Positions 25,465-33,670 of a DNA stretch of 64,000 nucleotides are shown in pieces. Under the pieces are notes generated by a model, which did not search any database, was not told the origin of the DNA, and saw only the letters and a list, made by a program, of their open reading frames with translations. Origin of the DNA: an uncultured Marinoscillum sp. Its GTDB lineage: Bacteria; Bacteroidota; Bacteroidia; Cytophagales; MED-G16. Each line of letters opens with the position of its first letter. Positions within the stretch are counted from its first letter, which is position 1. The translations under genes were made by a program, and so were the position numbers. The stretch lies in contig CABYXZ010000006.1 in assembly GCA_902523065.1 (NCBI GenBank), forward strand, positions 62,001-126,000, read 5' to 3'.

Positions 25465-26940
25465 TTAATTTAATTTGTTTAAAAAATCTTTCCAATCTTT
25501 GTATCTCTCAATATAATCATTTTTTCCATTTGGTTTTTCTTCTGAAATTATATTTAAGCTCTTAAAAGCCTCATGTGGTGACTTGTAAAAACCTAATCCA
25601 AGTGCTGCACCTCTTGCAGCTCCTTCAGCACCATTAGTGTCAAACATTTGAAGTTTTAAATTCGAGGAATTTATAAATGACTCTCTAAATACCTTACTAA
25701 GAAATAAATTTGCATTTCCTACTTTTACAGTATCTACATTAACTCCAAATTCCCTCAGAAGTTCAATACTATAACATAATGAAAAAGAGATACCCTCTAG
25801 AACTGACCTTATAATATGTTGATTATTGTGCTTATTAAAATCAAAACCAATAAGATGGGAATCTATTTTTTTATTACTAAATAACCTTTCGGAACCATTT
25901 CCAAAAGGATAAAATTTTAATCCCTCAGAGCTATTTATATTTTCTGATTTGATATCCATTTCCTTGTATGATTTTTCTCCAAGGATAGACTTGACCCAAG
26001 AATAAGCAATGCCCGAACCATTAATACATAGAAGGAGGCCGTTTCTTTTTTTTGATTTAGAATTTAAGCAATGTAGAAAAGTATTTATTCTATTGTTTGT
26101 ATCAGAAATATTTTTATCGGTTACTGAATAAATTACTGCTGATGTTCCTGCAGTAGCAGCAATCTCTCCAGGCTCTAAAACATTCAAAGAAAATGCATTA
26201 TTTGGCTGATCACCAGCTCTATATGTCACCTTTACGTCATTATCAAATCCAAATCTATCTCTCACATCGTCTGATATTGTTCCCTGATTACCAACAGAGT
26301 CAACTATTTCTGGAATTAGTTTTCTATCAATATTATAATATTCAAGAACATCTTCACTCAGCTTGTCAGAATGAAAATCCCATAATATTCCCTCCGATAA
26401 TCCCATCGGAGTGGTCGATATTTTATTTGTAAGCTTATAGACAATATAATCTCCTGGCAACATAATCTTAGAGATTTGATCATATACATCTGATCTGTTT
26501 TCCTTTAACCACCTTAATTTTGAAGCAGTAAAATTTCCAGGTGAGTTAAGAATTTTATTTTCTAAAATAGAACTTTCTAACTCTGACTCTGCCCTCTGAC
26601 CAATTTTAACAGCTCTGGAATCACACCAGATAATTGAGTTATACAAGAGATCATTATTTTTATCAAGAACTACTAAGCCATGCATTTGATATGAGATACC
26701 TATTGATCTAACAAGCTTAAAATCATTTTTTTCACTCAAGTTTTCAAAAGTTTTTAATATACAATCCCACCAATAATTTGGATCCTGCTCAGCCCATCCA
26801 TCTTCTTTTGATATAATTTCCATTTCGGAACTTGGATAGGTACAGGAGTCTACTGATTTACCCGATATGGAATCAAATAAGGAGGTTTTAACAGATGAGC
26901 TTCCAAGATCGATACCCAGAAAAAAATCACTCCTACTCAT
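25465..26940 (-). CDS. xylB: Xylulokinase
   Basis: 491 residues of the FGGY sugar kinase family. GIDLGSSSVKTSLFD at the N-terminus is the phosphate-binding loop, SIGISYQMHGLVVLD and WCDSRA are substrate-site segments, and RAGDQPNNAFS and EGAARGAALG belong to the second domain. It phosphorylates D-xylulose with ATP. Its start is 25 bases from that of the divergent permease, so the two may share a control region. Together with xylA it forms a minimal xylose catabolic unit. Confidence 0.95.
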   Translation of the reverse strand: MSRSDFFLGIDLGSSSVKTSLFDSISGKSVDSCTYPSSEMEIISKEDGWAEQDPNYWWDCILKTFENLSEKNDFKLVRSIGISYQMHGLVVLDKNNDLLYNSIIWCDSRAVKIGQRAESELESSILENKILNSPGNFTASKLRWLKENRSDVYDQISKIMLPGDYIVYKLTNKISTTPMGLSEGILWDFHSDKLSEDVLEYYNIDRKLIPEIVDSVGNQGTISDDVRDRFGFDNDVKVTYRAGDQPNNAFSLNVLEPGEIAATAGTSAVIYSVTDKNISDTNNRINTFLHCLNSKSKKRNGLLLCINGSGIAYSWVKSILGEKSYKEMDIKSENINSSEGLKFYPFGNGSERLFSNKKIDSHLIGFDFNKHNNQHIIRSVLEGISFSLCYSIELLREFGVNVDTVKVGNANLFLSKVFRESFINSSNLKLQMFDTNGAEGAARGAALGLGFYKSPHEAFKSLNIISEEKPNGKNDYIERYKDWKDFLNKLN

Positions 26941-26965
26941 TTAAAAATATTATATTGTAAATAGT

Positions 26966-28261
26966 GTGCACAATATAGAGAATAAAATAGAATTTAAGGA
27001 ATCATTTACACTTGTCGTTGGCAACATGATTGGTGCTGGAATTTTTATGTTACCAATTTCTTTGTCAGCATTTGGATCTATAAGTATTTTAGGTTGGATA
27101 ATTTCAGGAATCATATCAATTTGCTTGGCATCAGTCTTCAAAAAGTTATCAAGAGAATATCCAGATGAAAGTGGTCCTTTTACGTATACAAAAAAGTATT
27201 TCGGTGAATTTACTGCTTTTCTTGTGGTGTGGGGATACTGGATTTCAATTCTTCTACTAAATGCTAGTCTTGCAATAGCAATTACAAGCTATTCTACCGT
27301 TTTTTTACCTATATTAAAGAATCAATATTATAATATATTTTTCTCCTCATTTATAATAATAATTATATCAACAATAAGTTTATCTGGAATAAAAGGAATT
27401 GGAAGATTTCAGTTCTATACGGCATTAATAAAATTAATACCATTAATTCTTATAATTTTCCTAGGTTTCTTATTTATGAATGTAGAATATTTCTATCCAA
27501 TTAATATATCAAATGAAACTGATTTTAGGGCAATAACAATTACTACAACATTAACTTTTTTTGCATTTCTTGGATTAGAATCAGCGACTGTACCAGATAA
27601 TAAAGTCCAAAACGCAAAAGAGAATGTATCAAAATCAACCATCTACGGTGTGATATTTACCTTTTTTGTTTATTTACTTTCATCGATAGCACTATTTGGA
27701 TTATTATCTCCTGAACAAATTCAACATTCCAATGCTCCATATGCGGATGCAGGAGGTATTATTCTAGGAGATTATGCAAAATATATTGTTGCTATTTTTG
27801 CTATAATATCTGCATTAGGTTGCTTAAATGGGTGGACTCTTCTTCAAATTGAATTAACAAAGAACCTATCAAAGAATAACTTATTTCCTAAAATATTTTT
27901 GAAAGAAAACGCTAATAGCATTCCTAGTTCAGGGTTAGTAATTTCAAATACTATTGTTATCCTATTAATTGTTATAAATTATTCAAAAGATCTATCCAAT
28001 ATATTTACAGAATTAATATTAACATCAACATTTTGTGCATTAATTCTTTATTTTATAATTGCTTTTGGAGAAATTTTAAAGATTTTCGAAAATAAAAAAA
28101 ATTTGAAATCCAATTTTATCTCAATACCATTATTTTTATTCCTGATTTGGATTTTTGTGGGTATAGGATTTAATTCAATACTTCTTGGACTTGCATTATT
28201 TTCATTATCAATACCGATTTATTTTTATCAAAAGTACTATGCTAGAAATAGAAAAAGTTAG
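26966..28261 (+). CDS. APC-family amino acid permease
   Basis: A 431-residue protein with 12 hydrophobic helices. VVGNMIGAGIFMLP in helix 1 is the substrate-binding motif of the amino acid-polyamine-organocation superfamily, and EYPDESGPFTYTKKYFG follows as in agmatine/arginine-type members. It imports or exchanges amino acids at the inner membrane; the specific substrate is not clear. The GTG start is the only one available, since an in-frame stop lies just upstream. The start of the next gene lies 23 bases inside its end, which indicates translational coupling. Confidence 0.9.
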   Translation: MHNIENKIEFKESFTLVVGNMIGAGIFMLPISLSAFGSISILGWIISGIISICLASVFKKLSREYPDESGPFTYTKKYFGEFTAFLVVWGYWISILLLNASLAIAITSYSTVFLPILKNQYYNIFFSSFIIIIISTISLSGIKGIGRFQFYTALIKLIPLILIIFLGFLFMNVEYFYPINISNETDFRAITITTTLTFFAFLGLESATVPDNKVQNAKENVSKSTIYGVIFTFFVYLLSSIALFGLLSPEQIQHSNAPYADAGGIILGDYAKYIVAIFAIISALGCLNGWTLLQIELTKNLSKNNLFPKIFLKENANSIPSSGLVISNTIVILLIVINYSKDLSNIFTELILTSTFCALILYFIIAFGEILKIFENKKNLKSNFISIPLFLFLIWIFVGIGFNSILLGLALFSLSIPIYFYQKYYARNRKS

Positions 28262-29453
28262 AGAAAAATTTCCGTCATTAAATAACTGTGATAATGATGG
28301 AAATAATATTATTTATCTAGATGGACCTGGTGGTACTCAAGTCCCCTCAGATGTTATAGAAGGTATTTCAAAATACTATAAAAACCATAACGCCAACACC
28401 CATGGCGAATTCAGAGCAAGTATTGAAACAGATAATATAATGGATGACCTTAGAAAAAAGTCTGCTCTCTTTTTAGGAGCAAAGGATAGTAAATGTATAT
28501 CTATCGGTCAAAATATGACTACACTAAACTTCAGTCTTGTAAGATCCCTCTCAAAGATCTTTAAAAAGGGTGATGAGATGATAATTACTGAGTTAGACCA
28601 TGAAGCTAACAGAGGCCCGTGGAGAACCTTAGAAGATATTGGTGTGAAAATTATTGAAATTGATTTGCTTCAAAATGGTGAACTTGATTATGATGATTTC
28701 TCAAAAAAAATTAATGATAAAACCGTAATGGTTGCAGTTGGGATGTCATCAAATGCTTTTGGGACAATGAATAAAATTAAAAAAATCAGAGAAATATTAG
28801 AGAATCATAACTGTTTACTTCTATTAGATGCAGTTCATTATGCTCCTCATTTTTCAATTGATGTAAACAAATTAAATTGTGATTTTCTGGTGTGTTCAGC
28901 ATATAAATTTTATGGACCTCATATTAGTATTTTGTATGCGAAGCCTGGATTACTTGACAAACTAGATACAGATAGGTTAATTGTTCAAGATCAAAATGCT
29001 CCTTATAAAATTGAGACAGGAACTCTGAATCATGCGGCATGTTATGGTGTATCGAAAGCTATTGATTTTATTGCCAGTCTTGGTAGTGGAGATAATTATA
29101 GAAAAAAAGTAATTGATGCATATAATAAATTAAGCACACATGAGTATGCCTTAGCATCCAAATTATATAATGGATTAAATGAATTAAAGGAAATTCAAAT
29201 TATTGGACCTGATTTCTCTTCAAGAGATAGAACACCAACAATTTCGTTTGTTCACAAATCAAAATCAGCTAATCAGGTTTGTAAAGAATTAGCTAAAAAA
29301 AATATTTCTGCTTGGGACGGACACTTTTATGCCAAGAGAGCAATACAAAAATTGGGACTTGAGAAAAGAGGTGGGGTAACAAGACTAGGAATATCTATAT
29401 ATAATACATCTACTGAGGTTGAAAAGACTATTGAAATTTTATCAAGCATTTAA
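28239..29453 (+). CDS. Class V aminotransferase, cysteine desulfurase-like (TIGR01976 type)
   Basis: A PLP enzyme of 404 residues from the ATG at 28239; an upstream start would extend deep into the permease gene. LDGPGGTQVP, NTHGEF, GQNMTT, LDHEANRGPW, LLLDAVHYAPH and CSAYKFYGPH (PLP-binding Lys) are typical of the VC1184-like branch of cysteine desulfurase-like proteins. The true substrate of this branch is not settled. It overlaps the amino acid permease by 23 bases, so it may act on the permease substrate. Confidence 0.88.
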   Translation: MLEIEKVREKFPSLNNCDNDGNNIIYLDGPGGTQVPSDVIEGISKYYKNHNANTHGEFRASIETDNIMDDLRKKSALFLGAKDSKCISIGQNMTTLNFSLVRSLSKIFKKGDEMIITELDHEANRGPWRTLEDIGVKIIEIDLLQNGELDYDDFSKKINDKTVMVAVGMSSNAFGTMNKIKKIREILENHNCLLLLDAVHYAPHFSIDVNKLNCDFLVCSAYKFYGPHISILYAKPGLLDKLDTDRLIVQDQNAPYKIETGTLNHAACYGVSKAIDFIASLGSGDNYRKKVIDAYNKLSTHEYALASKLYNGLNELKEIQIIGPDFSSRDRTPTISFVHKSKSANQVCKELAKKNISAWDGHFYAKRAIQKLGLEKRGGVTRLGISIYNTSTEVEKTIEILSSI

Positions 29454-29461
29454 AGACATAT

Positions 29462-30136
29462 TTATCTCAATAAATAGAATTTATCAATAACGTGATTTAA
29501 AGTCTTATAAGAATTTAATAGAATTTCTTTTATCTTATCACTTTCCATCCACTCAACCTTTTCTATTTTTTCCTTTTTCTGAGGTTTCATACCACTATCA
29601 TCGATTGATTTCATTTTAAACCATGTTGTTTTCTTTAAAACAAACTTCTTATTTTTTGTGTATGTGTGCCAGGTAGAAATTATTTTCTCGAAACATTTAA
29701 CTTTTACTTTGGTCTCCTCCTCAACTTCTCTAATAGCACAATCCATTATACTTTCTCCCTTATCTTTTTTACCCTTTGGTAGATCCCATTTCTTTAATCT
29801 ATATATAAATAGAATCTGTTTATTTTCATTTTCTATAACACCACCTGCAGCTTTTACAACCTTAAACATACTCTTTACATCATTTAAAACTTTTTTATAT
29901 TCTTTGAGTGTTATTGTAATTGAATATATTTTTTTAAATTTTTTTTTAGTCATCTTTTTAAGAAGATCAACTATGGTTTTAATATTTGAATCATAGATTA
30001 AAACCCTAGAGAATAACTTGTTTGGAACAACACCTGAGGACCCATCTATATGAGTATCGTAATCTTCTTTTTTAAATTTTAAATTGTTGAGTTTTTTAAA
30101 ATTAATTGGTATGTCGTTTACGAATATAGTTTTCAT
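29462..30136 (-). CDS. Nudix hydrolase
   Basis: A 224-residue protein. The Nudix box lies at residues 122-142: G122, E128, R136-E137, E140-E141 in the order GX5EX7REVXEE, enough to bind the metal and cleave a nucleoside diphosphate linked to another group. About 90 residues precede the box, with a basic helix-rich segment. The Nudix-pyrE divergent pair is a recurring arrangement in Flavobacteria. The substrate is unknown. It converges on the aminotransferase gene with only 8 bases between stops. Confidence 0.9.
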   Translation of the reverse strand: MKTIFVNDIPINFKKLNNLKFKKEDYDTHIDGSSGVVPNKLFSRVLIYDSNIKTIVDLLKKMTKKKFKKIYSITITLKEYKKVLNDVKSMFKVVKAAGGVIENENKQILFIYRLKKWDLPKGKKDKGESIMDCAIREVEEETKVKVKCFEKIISTWHTYTKNKKFVLKKTTWFKMKSIDDSGMKPQKKEKIEKVEWMESDKIKEILLNSYKTLNHVIDKFYLLR

Positions 30137-30191
30137 TATAATATCAAGAACTATTTATATAATACTAAATTAAAGCTTAGTTTTGTTTATT

Positions 30192-30827
30192 ATGAAATCT
30201 AATGAATTATTATACGAATTAATCAAAATAAATTCTATTAAAATACAAACAAAAAATCCTTTTACATGGGCATCTGGCTGGAAGTCACCCATTTATTTCG
30301 ACAATAGGGTATCACTTTCTTTTCCTAACATTAGATCTGAAATAAAAAATCATCTTTGTAAAATAATACTGGAAAAGTATAATGAAGTTGATGTAATAGC
30401 AGGGGTTGCAACAGCGGGGATTCCACAAAGCTCCTTAGTAGCAGATAAACTAAAAAAACCATTGATTTACGTGAGATCTAAACCTAAATCACACGGAATG
30501 AGAAATATGATTGAAGGTAAACTAGAGGAAGGAAAAAAGATAGTCCTTATCGAAGATTTAATTTCTACAGGAGGGAGTTCAATAAAAGCTGTAGAAGCAA
30601 TTAGAGAGAAGAGATCAGATGTTCTTGCAGTTTTATCTATATTTTCATATGGATTTGAAACCTCAAAAAAAAATTTTGAAAGTGTAAATTGTGTATCTGA
30701 AAGTCTCTTTAAATATAATGATTTAATAAGTGTTGCACTTAATAAAAAATATATAAATGAGGACGATGAAATCAGCCTCAGAGAGTGGAGAATTGATCCA
30801 GAAAAATGGGGTAAAAAATTTAATTAA
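30192..30827 (+). CDS. pyrE: Orotate phosphoribosyltransferase
   Basis: 211 residues from the ATG at 30192. FTWASGWKSPIYFDNR is the orotate-binding N-terminal segment, and VLIEDLISTGGSS is the PRPP-binding motif. The enzyme joins orotate to PRPP to give OMP in pyrimidine synthesis. I rejected a TTG nine bases upstream as there is no need for three more residues. Divergent from the Nudix gene, its stop shares bases with the cold-shock gene. Confidence 0.96.
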   Translation: MKSNELLYELIKINSIKIQTKNPFTWASGWKSPIYFDNRVSLSFPNIRSEIKNHLCKIILEKYNEVDVIAGVATAGIPQSSLVADKLKKPLIYVRSKPKSHGMRNMIEGKLEEGKKIVLIEDLISTGGSSIKAVEAIREKRSDVLAVLSIFSYGFETSKKNFESVNCVSESLFKYNDLISVALNKKYINEDDEISLREWRIDPEKWGKKFN

Positions 30828-31018
30828 GAAGTTTTCTTAACGTTACCAGCTATCTTACCTTTTTTGCCGTCAATTAACTCAAATTCAACAGAGTCACCCT
30901 CATCAATTTGATCAATAAGACCAGTGGAGTGAACGAAGTGTTCAACTTCAGATCCGTCTTCGATAATGAAGCCATAACCTTTAGTTGGATTAAAAAATTT
31001 TACTTTACCTGTACTCAT
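30824..31018 (-). CDS. CspA-family cold-shock protein
   Basis: 64 residues with an OB fold. GTGKVKFFN-like start (STGKVKFFNPTKGYGFI) holds the RNP1 motif KGYGFI, and HFVHSTGL holds RNP2. It binds single-stranded RNA and acts as an RNA chaperone. A candidate promoter with a 20-base leader lies upstream, so the long leader of E. coli cspA is absent. Its stop shares the TTAA with pyrE. Confidence 0.95.
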   Translation of the reverse strand: MSTGKVKFFNPTKGYGFIIEDGSEVEHFVHSTGLIDQIDEGDSVEFELIDGKKGKIAGNVKKTS

Positions 31019-31036
31019 AGTTTATTTAATTAGCTC

Positions 31037-31066
31037 GCAATATAAACTTTATATTCTTAATTACAA
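31037..31066 (-). promoter_or_regulatory. Candidate promoter of the cold-shock gene
   Basis: On the minus strand TTG (complement of 31064-31066) is followed after 19 bases by TATATTGC (complement of 31037-31044), close to the Bacteroidota pattern TTTG-N19-TANNTTTG. It sits between the LysM gene and the cold-shock gene. Confidence 0.35.
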
Positions 31067-31068
31067 CA

Positions 31069-31605
31069 CTAATTTTTTTTTTCTTCTAAAACATATGTCA
31101 TTTCTATCGGAATTATTTTATCAACGGCCTCTAACTTCTCAAAAGCAGTAGCAGAAAGTTTAATATTTACTCCCTTATTATCTCCAGTTTCTGGTAATTT
31201 TCCAATAACTCGTACAATTACCATATTATCATTCATCTGGTTTTTAACAAAGATTATAGTACCTACTTCTGCGTGCTTATGTAATGCAAGATATCTATCG
31301 TCTGTATCTTCATCTATACTACTTGCAAACCCTTCCTCTGTAACGGTCAAAGATTTATTTGTCTTTAATTCATCATTTTTTTTGGGTATCTCTAATTCTA
31401 CTATAAGCTTTTGACCTATAGATAAGTTGTAGTTATTTAATTCATTAATATTAATTAGAGAGTCAATGGGAATCTCATATATTTTTGAAATAGCAAATAG
31501 TGTTTCACCTTTTTTTACTTCATGTATTTTTTGAGAGTAAGATGTTAAACTATAAAAGGAAATAAGAAAAATAAATAATCCTTTTTTTAATAACTTTACA
31601 TTCAT
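31069..31605 (-). CDS. Secreted LysM-domain protein
   Basis: A 178-residue exported protein with signal peptide (LFIFLISFYSLTSYSQ). One LysM peptidoglycan-binding domain follows at once: HEVKKGETLFAISKIYEIP and NNYNLSIGQKLIV (about residues 28-72). The C-terminal half (HKHAEVGTIIFVKNQMNDNMVIVRVIG, seen in part) resembles a DPBB/RlpA-like domain with strands around VIGKLPETG and VNIKLSATAFE. It may anchor at or remodel the wall; the role is inferred. Its start lies only 12 bases from the start of the divergent NfeD gene. Confidence 0.85.
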   Translation of the reverse strand: MNVKLLKKGLFIFLISFYSLTSYSQKIHEVKKGETLFAISKIYEIPIDSLININELNNYNLSIGQKLIVELEIPKKNDELKTNKSLTVTEEGFASSIDEDTDDRYLALHKHAEVGTIIFVKNQMNDNMVIVRVIGKLPETGDNKGVNIKLSATAFEKLEAVDKIIPIEMTYVLEEKKN

Positions 31606-31617
31606 AAATTCAATTTA

Positions 31618-32955
31618 ATGTATTCAAATATATTTAAGCTTTTACTATTATTCCTAGCACCAACACTAATATGTGAAGCTGAACCTGAAAAGAAGAAAAT
31701 TTTAATCGGAGAGATTAAGACTAATATTGATCCAAGAACAAACAGATATACAAAATTACTTTTGGATGAGGGAGAGAAAGATGATTATGATATCATAATA
31801 ATTGAAATGGATACTTATGGTGGAGCAGTAAATGATGCCGATGATATTAGAACTAGAATTTTAGATTACAAAAAACCAATTTATGTATGGATTAATAAAG
31901 ATGCAGCTTCTGCAGGTGCACTTATATCAATTGCATGTGATAGTATTTACATGAGCAGTGGTGCAAGCATAGGTGCTGCAACTGTTGTAACAGGTGATGG
32001 TGAACAAGCTCCTGATAAGTATCAATCTTACATGAGATCCATTATGAGATCAACTGCTGAGGCAAAAGGCAGAGACCCAAAAATTGCTGAGGGAATGGTT
32101 GATGAAGATCTGCAAGTTGACAGCGTATCACAAGAAGGTAAAGTAATAACTTTTTCAACTAGTGAAGCAATAAAATATGGTTTCTGTGACGCTGAATTAA
32201 ATTCCGTTGAAGAAATACTAAAAAGACAAAATATAAATGAGTATGAAATTTCAAATTTTCAATTAAGTTCCAGCGAAAATATTATATCATTATTCTTAAA
32301 TCCTTTTGTGAGTGGTATACTACTATTGCTAATTTTTGGAGGTCTGTATTTTGAACTACAAACTCCTGGCGTGGGCTTTCCAATTATAGCATCAATAACT
32401 GCCTTACTCCTTTACCTTATCCCATACTATCTAAACGGAGTGGCTGAGAACTGGGAAATTGTTCTTTTATTTCTTGGAATAATTTTGATAGCTGTGGAGG
32501 TATTTATTATTCCTGGTTTTGGTGTATTTGGAATATTAGGATTATTCACATCGATTGGATCTCTAATTCTTATTATGCTAAATAATGATTTGTTTGATTT
32601 TACATTTGTAGTTTCAGGAGATATAGTAAGTGCTAGTCTAGCTGTTTTAAGTTCAATATTCTTACTTGGAATCCTGATCCTTTTTGGAGGAATTAAATTA
32701 ACCGATACAGATGCTTTCAAAAAAATCGCATTAGAAGAAACACAAGACTCAAAATTAGGATATGTATCAAATAAATACTCTGACGAATATATTGGAAAAA
32801 AAGGGAAGGCATTTACTGTGTTAAGACCAAGTGGTAAAGTGATAATTGACGAAAAATTATGTGATGCTACTTCTTATGACGGTTTCATTGAAAAAAATTC
32901 TAAAATTAAAGTAGTAGGTAATGAAGGGTCAGCTTTAAAAGTAAGCAAAATATAA
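31618..32955 (+). CDS. NfeD-family membrane protein with ClpP-like protease domain
   Basis: A 445-residue long-form NfeD protein. After a leader, residues 25-200 form a ClpP/SppA-like serine protease domain with MDTYGGAVNDAD and DAASAGALISIACD (Ser nucleophile in the ASAGA stretch). Then come four or five membrane helices and a C-terminal OB-fold domain (KKGKAFTVLRPSGKVIID). Such proteins work with flotillin/stomatin partners in membrane quality control; no partner gene is adjacent. It is one base ahead of kdsB, and then sppA follows, another membrane protease of the same fold. Confidence 0.92.
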   Translation: MYSNIFKLLLLFLAPTLICEAEPEKKKILIGEIKTNIDPRTNRYTKLLLDEGEKDDYDIIIIEMDTYGGAVNDADDIRTRILDYKKPIYVWINKDAASAGALISIACDSIYMSSGASIGAATVVTGDGEQAPDKYQSYMRSIMRSTAEAKGRDPKIAEGMVDEDLQVDSVSQEGKVITFSTSEAIKYGFCDAELNSVEEILKRQNINEYEISNFQLSSSENIISLFLNPFVSGILLLLIFGGLYFELQTPGVGFPIIASITALLLYLIPYYLNGVAENWEIVLLFLGIILIAVEVFIIPGFGVFGILGLFTSIGSLILIMLNNDLFDFTFVVSGDIVSASLAVLSSIFLLGILILFGGIKLTDTDAFKKIALEETQDSKLGYVSNKYSDEYIGKKGKAFTVLRPSGKVIIDEKLCDATSYDGFIEKNSKIKVVGNEGSALKVSKI

Positions 32956-32956
32956 A

Positions 32957-33667
32957 ATGAAAATTTTAGGAGTTATTCCGTCAAGAATGGAATCAAAGCG
33001 TCTTCCTGGAAAACCATTGCTAGATATTAATGGGAAATCAATGATTCAAAGAGTTTATGAATCATCAATTAATTGTAAAAACCTTGATGATTTAATTATT
33101 GCAACTCCTAATGATGAAATAGTTTCACATGTTAAAGAATTCAATGGTAATGTATTAAAAACCACTGATAAACCAATTAATGGTACTGAGAGAGTATATG
33201 AGGTTGTTGAAAAAATTAATAAAAAATATGACTACATTATCAACATCCAAGGTGATGAACCTTTTATAAAGACTGAACAAATTAATGACTTAATTAAAAT
33301 CTGTGTAAAGCCTAACGAAATTTGTACACTAATTAAAAATGAAGCATATTCTAAAGAATTGTCGCAAGATTCAGTGATGAAAGTTGTAAAAAATATTAAC
33401 AATGAAGCACTTTACTTCTCCAGATCATTGATACCATCAGGCAACCCAGATCAATACTTCAGACATATTTGTATCTACGCCTATACCCCTAAGGTTTTAA
33501 GAAAAATTGTACATTTAAAACCTACTCCACATGAGAAAAGTGAGTCCTTAGAGCAACTAAGATGGTTAGAAAATGGTTATAAAATAAAATTAAATTCAAC
33601 AGAATTTGATAGCTTTAGCATTGATACTAAAGAAGATTTAATTAGAGCAAGAAATTTAAATATCTAA
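32957..33667 (+). CDS. kdsB: 3-deoxy-manno-octulosonate cytidylyltransferase
   Basis: 236 residues. VIPSRMESKRLPGKPLLDI is the CTP-binding loop, INIQGDEPFI holds the metal Asp, and YFSRSLIP and HICIYAYTP are substrate-site segments of KdsB. The enzyme makes CMP-Kdo for lipopolysaccharide core synthesis in the cytoplasm, so the cell has an outer membrane with Kdo. It lies one base after the NfeD gene and 3 bases before sppA. Confidence 0.96.
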   Translation: MKILGVIPSRMESKRLPGKPLLDINGKSMIQRVYESSINCKNLDDLIIATPNDEIVSHVKEFNGNVLKTTDKPINGTERVYEVVEKINKKYDYIINIQGDEPFIKTEQINDLIKICVKPNEICTLIKNEAYSKELSQDSVMKVVKNINNEALYFSRSLIPSGNPDQYFRHICIYAYTPKVLRKIVHLKPTPHEKSESLEQLRWLENGYKIKLNSTEFDSFSIDTKEDLIRARNLNI

Positions 33668-33670
33668 CAA

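Noticed and set aside
28185-28238. Longer start for the class V aminotransferase
   Set aside because: The extra residues read from permease codons and lack family similarity; the ATG at 28239 begins the conserved N-terminus.
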